From assembly GCA_022361295.1 (NCBI GenBank), contig JAKSBD010000372.1:1-46897 (forward strand): a stretch of DNA of 46,897 nucleotides, given 5' to 3'. Shown here piece by piece: positions 1 through 8,720 of this stretch. The translations under genes and the position numbers were made by a program. The number at the start of each line of letters is the position of its first letter. The first letter of the stretch is position 1. This DNA is from Bacteroidales bacterium (lineage in GTDB: Bacteria; Bacteroidota; Bacteroidia; Bacteroidales; Marinilabiliaceae). The notes below the pieces were generated by a model that made no database searches, was not told the DNA's origin, and was given only the letters and a program-made list of their open reading frames with translations.

Positions 1-2
1 AT

Positions 3-1097
3 TACAAAGCAGGACACTTTGTAAAACGTGAATTTGTTGGTGACCTCGATTTGATGAGTTCAACATTTGACCGTGAAGAAAACCTTGAAGAAATTGCAGG
101 TAATTTTGAAGCGAAAGAAAATGTAACAGCCGGTTTTATTCGTTGGGATCAAAAAATTAATGAACGTTTAATTGCAGTTGCCGGTATTCGTTATGAAATG
201 ACTGATGTGCAGTATTCAGGTTATGTATTTGATCCAGATAATGATATTTTCGAGTCTACTGGTACTCAATCAAGCAACTATAATAATGTTCTGCCAAGCT
301 TACTTATTAAATATGATTTATCCCAAAACACCAAATTAAAGGTTGCATGGACCAATACTATGGCACGGCCAAAGTATTTTGATCTTGTTCCTTATGCAAT
401 AATCAACCAGGAAGATGAAGAAAAAGAGCTTGGAAATCCTGACTTAAATGCGACCAGCTCAATGAACTTTGACCTGATGGTCGAACACTATTTCAAATCA
501 ATTGGTTTGGTATCAGCAGGCGTATATTACAAGAATATTAAAGATTACATAGCTACACAAAACACATCAATTATAGAAGAGGGAACTGAGTGGGAGGTAT
601 ATCAGCCTATTAATGCGGGAGATGCCGACTTATACGGTTTTGAAGCAGCCTTCCAGCGTCAGTTTAACTTTCTTCCGGGTTTTCTTAAAAACATTGGATT
701 ATATGCCAACTACAGTTACAATTATAGCAAGGTAAGTAATATCAAACTGGAAGGCAGAGAAAATGAAGATCTTAAATTAACAGGAACACCTGAACATACA
801 GTTAATGCATCATTATTTTATGAGAGTAAGAAGTTGACTCTTCGTGCATCATTAAATTACGCTGGTGATTTTGTTAATGAGTATGGCGAAGAAGCCTACG
901 AAGATCGTTACTACGATAAAGCTACACATGTTGATTTAAGCGGATCTTACGATATTACTAAAAGCCTGAAATTCTTTGCAGAAGTTAATAACTTACTGGA
1001 TCAGCCACTTCGTTATTATCAAGGAGAATCTAAATTTACAATGCAGGAAGAATATTACGGCATACGTATGCAGGGTGGAATTCGCTTTAACTTCTAA
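3..1097 (+). CDS. TonB-dependent receptor, C-terminal part (5' end outside window)
   Basis: Outer-membrane TonB-dependent receptor that would import a ligand into the periplasm. The frame is open back to base 3, so the TTG start in the ORF track (base 51) is only the first start-like codon inside a truncated gene. About 364 residues are visible, all of the beta-barrel: alternating aromatic strands, a TMARPKYFDLVPYA segment followed by ELGNPDLNATSSMNFD as is usual in this family, and a terminal strand ending in GGIRFNF with a final Phe. The plug and TonB box are upstream of the window. The next gene, a phytase lipoprotein, starts 5 bases after the stop, so the two are almost certainly one operon. 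Inference: the ligand may be an inositol phosphate or a metal-phytate complex. Confidence 0.93.
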   Translation, partial: YKAGHFVKREFVGDLDLMSSTFDREENLEEIAGNFEAKENVTAGFIRWDQKINERLIAVAGIRYEMTDVQYSGYVFDPDNDIFESTGTQSSNYNNVLPSLLIKYDLSQNTKLKVAWTNTMARPKYFDLVPYAIINQEDEEKELGNPDLNATSSMNFDLMVEHYFKSIGLVSAGVYYKNIKDYIATQNTSIIEEGTEWEVYQPINAGDADLYGFEAAFQRQFNFLPGFLKNIGLYANYSYNYSKVSNIKLEGRENEDLKLTGTPEHTVNASLFYESKKLTLRASLNYAGDFVNEYGEEAYEDRYYDKATHVDLSGSYDITKSLKFFAEVNNLLDQPLRYYQGESKFTMQEEYYGIRMQGGIRFNF

Positions 1098-1102
1098 ACT
1101 CT

Positions 1103-2311
1103 ATGAAATCAACACTTTTTATACTTACTATATTTATTATTGTATTGACGGGTTGTCGACATAAATCTGCAACCACCGCTCAAAAAGAGCCAGTTAATAC
1201 ATTAGATAAACTGGACGGTAGTACAGAAGCTATCGAAGATTCAGTAAAAAAAGCTAATGCCCTTGCGCTACAGGCACAATTTAGCCGCACTGTTATACCT
1301 AAGGCACAAACACATCCTGTTGATCAGCATCACTTAATTGATGCAGCTGATGATCCGGCCATTTGGTATAATGAACTTAATCCTGATGAGTCGCGCGTAT
1401 TAGGTACCGATAAAAAAGCAGGTTTGGCACTTTATAACCTTGAAGGAAAACTAATTGAATTTTTAGCTGCTGGTCGTGTTAATAATGTAGATCTTCGTTA
1501 TAATTTTCCATTGAATGATAGAAAAATAGCAGTAGTTGCAGCATCTGAACGCAATGAAAATGCAATAGTATTGTTTAAAGTAAATGCTGATAGTTTACGC
1601 TATATCCATACACAACCAACACTGTTGGATACTAATATTATTGATGATGCATATGGATGCTGTATGTATTACAGCCGCAAGAGAGAAGCCTACTATACGT
1701 TTGTTGGTGGTAAAAATGGTAATGTACAGCAATGGAAACTTGTTTCAGAGAAGAACACAATTAGCCTTCAGAACGTCAGAACTATTTCATTAAATTCACA
1801 GTGCGAAGGAATGGTAGCCGATGATGAAAGCGGTACATTATTCATCGCCGAGGAAGGAAATGCTATATGGAAACTAAGTGCCGAAGAAGACGCCGGTAAT
1901 GAAATGACTAAACTGGCAGATAGCGATAGCCTTAATCAGAATATAGCCTTCGATATAGAAGGCCTGGACATTTATTATGCAGGAAATGGAAAAGGCTATT
2001 TAATTGCATCGGTACAAGGTAATTTCTCATATGCTGTATTTGAGAAAGAGGGCAACAACAACTATTTAGGAAATTTCATTATTCAATCTTCAATTAATAT
2101 TGATGGGGCAGAAGAAACGGATGGTTTAGCAGTTTCTAACATAGCTCTTGGTCACAATTTCCCGAATGGCATATTGGTAGTTCAGGATGGTTTTAACGAG
2201 GAAAACGGCCTACCAAAGGCTCAAAACTTTAAATTTATTGACTGGAAAGATGTATCAACAGCATATTCTCCTAATTTATTGGTTAACCCTGATTACCTTT
2301 GGTATCAATAA
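1103..2311 (+). CDS. Beta-propeller 3-phytase, lipoprotein
   Basis: Secreted phytase of the beta-propeller (BPP) family, which releases phosphate from myo-inositol hexakisphosphate in a calcium-dependent reaction. The 402-residue product starts with a lipoprotein signal (lipobox LTGC, Cys around residue 18), so it is probably anchored to a membrane surface. Family hallmarks are DDPAIWYN near residue 85, GTDKKAGLALYNLEGK near 103, and GRVNNVDLRYNF near 128; later blades include EGMVADDESGTLFIAEE and DIEGLDIYY. The acidic residues that bind calcium and phosphate in this fold are therefore largely present. It follows the receptor by 5 bases. Receptor-phytase pairs are known in Gram-negative bacteria. 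Family assignment is firm; the exact substrate is inferred. Confidence 0.92.
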   Translation: MKSTLFILTIFIIVLTGCRHKSATTAQKEPVNTLDKLDGSTEAIEDSVKKANALALQAQFSRTVIPKAQTHPVDQHHLIDAADDPAIWYNELNPDESRVLGTDKKAGLALYNLEGKLIEFLAAGRVNNVDLRYNFPLNDRKIAVVAASERNENAIVLFKVNADSLRYIHTQPTLLDTNIIDDAYGCCMYYSRKREAYYTFVGGKNGNVQQWKLVSEKNTISLQNVRTISLNSQCEGMVADDESGTLFIAEEGNAIWKLSAEEDAGNEMTKLADSDSLNQNIAFDIEGLDIYYAGNGKGYLIASVQGNFSYAVFEKEGNNNYLGNFIIQSSINIDGAEETDGLAVSNIALGHNFPNGILVVQDGFNEENGLPKAQNFKFIDWKDVSTAYSPNLLVNPDYLWYQ

Positions 2312-2394
2312 TATTCTTTTACCATTAAATAAATGTTGATAGTTCTTTTTCGAAGAAACACTATAACATTTAATAAAATGTTTTTGTAAATAAA

Positions 2395-2427
2395 AAAGGA
2401 GGATGTTTGAATCAAACATCCTCCTTT
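2395..2427. terminator. Bidirectional terminator between phytase and Na/Pi symporter genes
   Basis: Perfect 16-bp inverted repeat, AAAGGAGGATGTTTGA / TCAAACATCCTCCTTT, separated by one base. It lies between two convergent genes and has A/T-rich flanks on both sides, as expected for a shared intrinsic terminator. Confidence 0.88.
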
Positions 2428-2453
2428 AATATTCTTCAAACGTCTATAACTTT

Positions 2454-4145
2454 CTATGCATTAACCTCGGCTAAAGCCTCGGTAACATTTATTGAATAAT
2501 CGGCCAGCTTTTCACATTCAGAGAATAAATCGTTGAATATTATACCGGCTTCATAAGTATAAACACCGTTTTTCAAATTATCAAGGTGTTCTACTTTAAG
2601 CTGATTTCGGTAATTGTTGATTTCATCTTCCAGCTGTTTCGCTTTAGTTATATGAATATCTTCATTAGCATCATCAAGGTTGGTAATCATAACAGCTAAA
2701 GACTCATCAACCAGGTTAAACATCAACTCAAGCTTTTTTAGAATATTCTCATCAAACTTAATGTTGGCATTACGCATTCTGTTTATAGTCTTAGCTAAAT
2801 TATAGTTGCAGTCACCTATACTTTCAAGGTCATCTACCAGTTTAAGCATCGAGCGAACTCGTCGTCGGCCCAAATCACTTAATTTACCCTGATTAACCTG
2901 AGCCAGATAATTAGCAATTTCAACCTCTATATTATCACAAATGCCTTCATACTTTTCAATACGGGCAAATTGTTTACTGAACTTACTATCCTTATTCTGA
3001 TTCATCAGCTTGCGAATAAAACCAAACATTTTTTGGCTGTGTTTACCAAACCAATGTACCTCTTTTCGAGCCTGTAAAATAGATAATTCGGAAGTGGATA
3101 ACATGCCGGTTGTAATAAATTTCAACCTGAATTCTTCTTCTTCAATCTCTGACGCAGGCACCATTCTAACCACAACCTTCTTAAATACTGGAACAAACCA
3201 AATGAATATTAGAACATTCAGCACATTAAATGTAGTATGGAATATGGATAAAGCCGTGGGAATAGCTGCAACAGATTCGGATGGTGATGCTCCATTACTT
3301 TTTGATACGAAATGATCAATCGCATCAACAAACCACGGAAATACCATTAACATCCAGGTTACTCCCATTAGGTTGAACAGTAAGTGAACGCGTGCGGCCC
3401 TCTTTGCAGAAACATTACCAACCGCGGCAGCAATATTTGCTGTGATTGTTGTACCTATATTTTCACCCATTACCATTGCTGCAGCCAGGTGGAAAGGAAT
3501 CCAACCCTGATTACACATCACAAAGGTTAAGGCCATTGTGGCACTTGATGATTGAATAACAACAGTTAAAATGGCCCCAATAATCAGGAAAATGAGTGTA
3601 GAACCAAAACCGAGATTTGTGTAGTTTTGCAGGAAGCTTAATACCTCAGGACTTTCCTTAATATTAGGCACTGAACCTTTTAATGCATCCAAGCCCATAA
3701 ATAGTAAGGCAAAACCAACAAGAAATTCACCCCACGAACGTCGTGTAGAGTTTTTAGAAAAAATAAGCGGTAAGCCTAAACCAATCATTGGTAGGGCATA
3801 GGCACTTATTTTTACTTTAAATCCAAGTAGGGTTATCATCCAGCCTGTTATAGTGGTACCAATGTTAGCACCCATTATAACACCAATGGATTCAACCAGA
3901 GAAATCAGGCCTGCATTTACAAAACTCACTACCATTACGGTAGTTGCAGACGATGATTGAATAGTTGCCGTAACCAAAAATCCTGTTAACACGCCTAAAA
4001 ACCGATTCGAAGTCATAGCAGACAGAATCTTACGCATACGAGCCCCGGCAACTTTCTGTAATGCCTCGCTCATCATCTTCATTCCGAAGAGAAACAACCC
4101 TAATGAACCTATCAGGGTTAGAAAATCAAAAAGTGAGTAATTCAT
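2454..4145 (-). CDS. Na+/phosphate symporter, NptA/PNaS family with PhoU-like tail
   Basis: Sodium-coupled inorganic phosphate transporter of the inner membrane (563 aa). The first 330 residues or so form two inverted Na/Pi repeats, each carrying the diagnostic QSSSAT motif (around residues 62 and 199), among about nine hydrophobic helices. Residues 350-560 are a charged helical region resembling PhoU (for example SMLKLVDDLESIGDCNYNLAKTINRM), typical of bacterial members. The gene is convergent with the phytase gene, so the products could release and then take up phosphate, although they are separate transcripts. A possible minus-strand -7 element TATTTTTG (4174-4181) lies just upstream, with TTTG only 17 bases further up, so that promoter is tentative. 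Phosphate import rather than export is inferred from the family. Confidence 0.93.
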   Translation of the reverse strand: MNYSLFDFLTLIGSLGLFLFGMKMMSEALQKVAGARMRKILSAMTSNRFLGVLTGFLVTATIQSSSATTVMVVSFVNAGLISLVESIGVIMGANIGTTITGWMITLLGFKVKISAYALPMIGLGLPLIFSKNSTRRSWGEFLVGFALLFMGLDALKGSVPNIKESPEVLSFLQNYTNLGFGSTLIFLIIGAILTVVIQSSSATMALTFVMCNQGWIPFHLAAAMVMGENIGTTITANIAAAVGNVSAKRAARVHLLFNLMGVTWMLMVFPWFVDAIDHFVSKSNGASPSESVAAIPTALSIFHTTFNVLNVLIFIWFVPVFKKVVVRMVPASEIEEEEFRLKFITTGMLSTSELSILQARKEVHWFGKHSQKMFGFIRKLMNQNKDSKFSKQFARIEKYEGICDNIEVEIANYLAQVNQGKLSDLGRRRVRSMLKLVDDLESIGDCNYNLAKTINRMRNANIKFDENILKKLELMFNLVDESLAVMITNLDDANEDIHITKAKQLEDEINNYRNQLKVEHLDNLKNGVYTYEAGIIFNDLFSECEKLADYSINVTEALAEVNA

Positions 4146-4442
4146 AATTTCTTCAAAACAGAGGTGTATCCCTCAAAAATAAACCGATTCAATTATCTCA
4201 AAATAGAGGGCCCAAAGATGTCATTTTTTTTGATCTCTTAATGTTTATTTGATATTTAATTAAGGTTTTTTTAACATGTTACTACTCATTTTAGAATTGG
4301 TCTAATTAACAGTTCAATAGAGTGTGGTAATATTTTCCAATTAGAGTTAAAAACATACCAAATTGAACCTCCGACTACCTTCGCAATGCACCTGGTATAT
4401 TTTCTTTGTAAATTAACACATTGCGTCAGAAAATACTCTTAT
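4146..4442. other. Divergent intergenic region
   Basis: About 300 bases between the minus-strand phosphate symporter and the plus-strand GH92 gene, so it should hold both promoters. It is AT-rich. I see the tentative minus-strand -7 element at 4174-4181 and a plus-strand TTTCTTTG at 4401-4408 (7 of 8 to TAnnTTTG) without a convincing -33 partner. No RNA gene or clear operator was seen. Confidence 0.4.
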
Positions 4443-6695
4443 ATGAAAAACATTACAATTCTATTTTTCGCATTTCTGCTTTCTGTTTTGCTTTCATGTA
4501 GCACTAAAACACCACAAACTGCAGAAAGATTGACATCGTATGTTAATCCGTTTATGGGAACAGATGGACCAGGTAATACATACCCCGGAGCTACTGTTCC
4601 ATTTGGAATGGTGCAGCTAAGTCCAGACCACGGTATCGGGGGGTGGGATCGTATAGCAGGCTACTTTTATCCCGATACAATTATAACGGGTTTTAGCCAC
4701 ATGCACTTAACCGGTACCGGAGCAGGTGATTTATACGACATCCTTGTTAGCCCAATTAACTCTAAAGCCACCAAGACTATAGCAGAAAATGGACATCGAC
4801 CATACAGCACATTCTCACATGATAATGAGCATGCTGAGCCGGGATATTACCAGGTATACCTGCAGGATTATGATATTAATGCGGAATTGACTACCACCAA
4901 AAGAACGGGAATACATCAGTAAACATTTCCGAAAGATGAAAATTCAGGCTTTATAATTGATTTAGGATATGCCCTGAATTGGGACGCTCCAACTGATACA
5001 TATCTTAAAATTGTTGATGATACAACTATTGAAGGGTATCGTTTCTCAACCGGTTGGGCAAAAGATCAACGCGTTTTTTTTACTGCTAAATTCTCAAAAC
5101 CATTTGAAACCACTGAGCTTTTTGCTGATAATAAACCATCTGAAGCAAGTTCAGTAACAAATAAAAACACAAAAGTAATAGTCCGGTTTTCTACAAGTAA
5201 TAATGAAAAAATACTGGTCAAAGTTGGTTTCTCAACGGCCTCAAATATCGGTTCAAAAAAGAGTCTTGAACTTGAAGCCAAACACGATGATTTTAACGCT
5301 TATCGAAAAGCTGCCTCAGATGTTTGGGAGAATAAATTATCTAAAATTAAAATTGAAACCGATAATAACACCTGGAAAAAAACTTTTTACACCACTCTTT
5401 ACCAGTCGATGCTGGCACCAACCTTATTGAGTGATACTGATGGCAGATATAAAGGTGCAGATGGTGAATATCACGTGGCCAATGATTACGACAAATACGA
5501 TACATTTTCATTATGGGATACGTTTAGAGCAGCGCATCCTCTTTACACTATTATGCATCCCGACAAGGTTAAAGATTTTGTCAGCAGCATGATTAGCCAT
5601 TATGAGCAGACAGGATTATCACCCGTATGGTCAATGCAGGGCAACGAAACAGATATGATGATTGGTTATCATGCAGTCCCTGTTATCGTCGATGCCTATT
5701 TTAAAGGCTTATTAAATGATTTTGATCCTGAACTGTTATATGCAGCCTGCAAGTCAAACGCCATGGATGATGCTCACGGTATAAAAGAATACCGCGAAAT
5801 GGGTTATGTGCCTGTTTCTTATGACCACGAAAACTGGTCAGTTTCAAAAACTGTTGAATATGCCTATGACGATTGGTGCATCGCACAACTTGCTAAAGCA
5901 TTAAATAAGAATGATGATTATAACTACTTTATGCAACGAGCCGGTAATTGGCAAAATCATTACGATAGTGAGTCTTCATTTTTACGCCCTAAAAAGGCCA
6001 ATGGCGAGTTTCTGGAAGGCTTTGTCGCAAAAGACTATACCGATCACTTTTGCGAAAGTAATGCCTGGCATTACTTCTGGTTTGTACCTCATAATATACA
6101 GGGACTAATAGATAAAACAGGTGGGTATAACCGTTTTGAAGAAAAGCTGGACAGTATGTTTACTTATCATCCTAAAGAGGAGGATGATTTACCAATTTTC
6201 AGTACGGGTATGATTGGTCAATATGCGCATGGTAATGAACCTAGCCATCATGTGGCCTACTTATACAACTATTTAGGCAAACCATGGAAGACACAGGAAC
6301 GTGTCAGGGAAATTTTAGAAACTCAGTATGCACCCGTTCCTAATGGTCATTGCGGTAACGAAGACTGTGGTCAAATGTCGTCCTGGTATATTTTTAGTTC
6401 AATGGGATTCTACCCGGTAAATCCGGCAGATGGTATTTATGTAATTGGAACACCATTGTGGAAAAAAGCCAGTATTAAACTCCCTGATGGCAAAACATTT
6501 GAAATATCAGCCAATAATGCATCGAGTTCAAACAAGTATATAAAGAGCGTAAAATTAAATGGTAAGCCTTTAAACAGGACTTATATTTATCATCACGAGA
6601 TAAGTGCAGGAGGAATTCTGGAGTTTGAAATGTCAGATAGCAAGAATAAACAATTGTGGAACGACAGCACTGGTTTTCCACCATCAAATCCATAA
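4443..6695 (+). pseudogene. GH92 alpha-mannosidase lipoprotein, interrupted by one in-frame TAA
   Basis: Glycoside hydrolase family 92 exo-alpha-mannosidase, which trims alpha-linked mannose from glycans. Start chosen at ATG 4443 because it gives a clean lipoprotein signal (lipobox VLLSC); the ORF track start at 4386 adds a poor leader. N-terminal domain motifs: YVNPFMGTDGPGNTYPGA, GFSHMHLTGTGAGDLYD. The frame hits TAA at 4920-4922 (codon 160), where the family usually has Tyr (RTGIHQ-stop-TFPK). The same frame then continues without another stop or frameshift to 6695, giving 750 codons in all, the normal family length. The C-terminal (alpha/alpha)6 domain keeps its motifs: WSMQGNETDMMIGYHA, YAHGNEPSHH, HCGNEDCGQMSSWYIFSSMGFYPVNP. 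A Tyr TAT or TAC to TAA change explains everything. It is a very recent pseudogene or an assembly error; readthrough is less likely. Confidence 0.88.
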
Positions 6696-6696
6696 A

Positions 6697-6745
6697 AAAA
6701 AACTGGTTGGAGTATGTTTTTCATACTTCAATCAGTTTTCTTTTA
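6697..6745. terminator. Terminator hairpin, best oriented for the minus strand
   Basis: Stem AAAACTGGTTGGAGTATG (6699-6716) pairs with CATACTTCAATCAGTTTT (6722-6739), 16 of 18 positions plus wobble, with a short T-rich loop. Read on the minus strand it ends in a run of T (the A-run 6694-6700), a strong intrinsic terminator for the small minus-strand ORF at 6749-6868. On the plus strand the T tail is weaker (TTTTCTTTT) but could also end the GH92 transcript. Confidence 0.8.
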
Positions 6746-6748
6746 ACC

Positions 6749-6868
6749 TTATAAGGCAAGGCTTAAGGCGATTACAGTCAGAATAAAAATCTGCAAAATC
6801 AGGAACCTTACAGGAATATCAATTCCTCTGACCCATTCTCTAATGGTTAATAACTTTCGAGTCATCAT
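6749..6868 (-). CDS. Possible 39-residue membrane peptide
   Basis: Too short for the ORF track. On the minus strand ATGATG (6868) opens a 39-codon frame ending in TAA at 6749. The product starts MMTRKLLTIREWVRGIDIPV, basic and possibly amphipathic, and ends in a hydrophobic stretch rich in Leu, Ile and Ala, so it looks like a small single-helix membrane peptide. Support for a transcription unit: a strong terminator starts within about 10 bases of the stop, and a promoter-like TTGACA-N17-TATGTT lies about 70-110 bases upstream on the same strand. I do not recognise the peptide. The transcript could instead be a small non-coding RNA of about 250 nt. Confidence 0.5.
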   Translation of the reverse strand: MMTRKLLTIREWVRGIDIPVRFLILQIFILTVIALSLAL

Positions 6869-6948
6869 AGTTTACTGGTTTTGTAATTAATTCTCAGTTT
6901 CTAGTACTATTCCAACTCCCGATTCATTCCTCTAGACGTAACATATCG

Positions 6949-6978
6949 CTTAAGGTTGCGTTTGTCAAGAGGAAAATT
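6949..6978 (-). promoter_or_regulatory. Promoter-like element for the minus-strand small ORF
   Basis: Read on the minus strand, CTTGACAAACGCAACCTTAAGCGATATGTTACG contains TTGACA, a 17-base spacer and TATGTT. It can also be read as the Bacteroidota form CTTG-N20-TATGTTAC (6 of 8 in the -7 box). Coordinates are approximate. Confidence 0.4.
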
Positions 6979-7049
6979 ACTTTTCAACTATCTTTTGCAA
7001 TTATAACGATTTGATTTTCTTTTTATTATACAAATAAATATTTTTTATT

Positions 7050-7080
7050 TTTGAATTTAAGAGTAAATTCTCTTTATTTG
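7050..7080 (+). promoter_or_regulatory. Bacteroidota-type promoter of the metY leader
   Basis: TTTG at 7050-7053, a 19-base spacer, then TTTATTTG at 7073-7080 (7 of 8 to TAnnTTTG). Spacing and sequence fit the Bacteroidota housekeeping consensus. The expected transcription start falls only a few bases before the leader ATG at 7087, so the leader peptide would be nearly leaderless. Confidence 0.65.
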
Positions 7081-7086
7081 TACTCA

Positions 7087-7188
7087 ATGAAAGAGCAATT
7101 ATTTCATATTACTTCTATCGTATTAATAGCTGACAAGGCTATTAATATCTCTTCACATATGATGATGTGTATGATGATGACGCGCTAA
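7087..7188 (+). CDS. Methionine-rich leader peptide upstream of metY
   Basis: A 33-codon ORF too short for the ORF track, starting ATG at 7087 and ending TAA at 7186-7188. The product ends in SSHMMMCMMMTR: six Met codons in a seven-codon window. The next full gene, 110 bases downstream, encodes a methionine-biosynthesis enzyme, and a good promoter sits immediately upstream. This is the classic arrangement of an amino-acid-sensing leader peptide, in which ribosomes slow at Met codons when charged Met-tRNA is scarce and alter RNA folding or downstream translation. The Met run and position are seen directly; the regulatory role is inferred. I see no T-tailed terminator between it and metY, so control may act on translation or through another kind of stop signal. 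Confidence 0.7.
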   Translation: MKEQLFHITSIVLIADKAINISSHMMMCMMMTR

Positions 7189-7278
7189 GTGTCACAACGC
7201 ATCGTATCTGAAAATCAAACAAAAAAACAGTACAGACCGGTGCGTTTAGCACGGGTAGAGGTTAAAGAAGAACATTAA
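7189..7278 (+). other. In-frame continuation ORF after the leader stop
   Basis: Directly after the leader TAA, the same frame stays open for 29 more codons (GTG at 7189 to TAA at 7276-7278). The encoded peptide would be hydrophilic and basic, ending RPVRLARVEVKEEH. It could be a second leader ORF translated by restart, a former C-terminal half of the leader, or a by-product of RNA structure constraints. No independent start signal supports it. Confidence 0.3.
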
Positions 7279-7280
7279 CC
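7236..7280 (+). promoter_or_regulatory. Putative regulatory hairpins between leader ORF and metY
   Basis: Two short hairpins: ACC-G-GTGC / GCAC-G-GGT (7236-7256, loop GTTTA, one G-G mismatch) and GGTTAA / TTAACC (7260-7280, 9-base loop) ending 17 bases before the metY ATG. The 3' side of the first (TTTAGCAC, 7245-7252) can instead pair with GCGCTAAG at the leader stop (7182-7189), giving mutually exclusive folds. Not a terminator by sequence, because no T-run follows. Confidence 0.4.
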
Positions 7281-7291
7281 ATAAAAACTAA

Positions 7292-8593
<1,302 letters not shown>

Positions 8594-8608
8594 ATTATTT
8601 CAATATTT

Positions 8609-8644
8609 CAAACCATCTGATTAGCCAGTACATTGGATGGTTTG
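8609..8644 (+). terminator. Hairpin after metY, possible attenuating terminator
   Basis: CAAACCATC (8609-8617) pairs perfectly with GATGGTTTG (8636-8644) across an 18-base loop, followed by TATTTTCC. It overlaps the -33 side of the likely hom promoter. The modest T tail makes full termination uncertain. Confidence 0.45.
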
Positions 8645-8662
8645 TATTTTCCTTTACTTTTG
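8632..8662 (+). promoter_or_regulatory. Promoter for homoserine dehydrogenase gene
   Basis: A perfect -7 box TACTTTTG at 8655-8662 (consensus TAnnTTTG), with ATTG at 8632-8635 (3 of 4 to TTTG) 19 bases upstream. The coding start is at 8721. Confidence 0.5.
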
Positions 8663-8720
8663 TAGAGCAAAACAAAATAACCACTATCAGGCTTTTTAAG
8701 ACTTGATAAAAAAGACAACC

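Noticed and set aside
3010-3315. 101-aa plus-strand ORF inside the symporter gene
   Set aside because: Shadow of the well-supported minus-strand Na/Pi symporter; composition is not protein-like.
4386-4922. GH92 as two separate genes (178-aa and 428-aa ORFs)
   Set aside because: Both ORFs are in the same frame and the sequence between them (4923-5408) is open and codes for typical GH92 residues; only one TAA separates them.
4920-4922. Alternative genetic code or stop reassignment
   Set aside because: TAA ends many other genes in the window at their normal family lengths, so it is an ordinary stop here.
6700-6955. 6S RNA or another known structured RNA on the minus strand
   Set aside because: No closing end-to-end pairing typical of 6S RNA was found by eye; the ORF reading explains the sequence as well.
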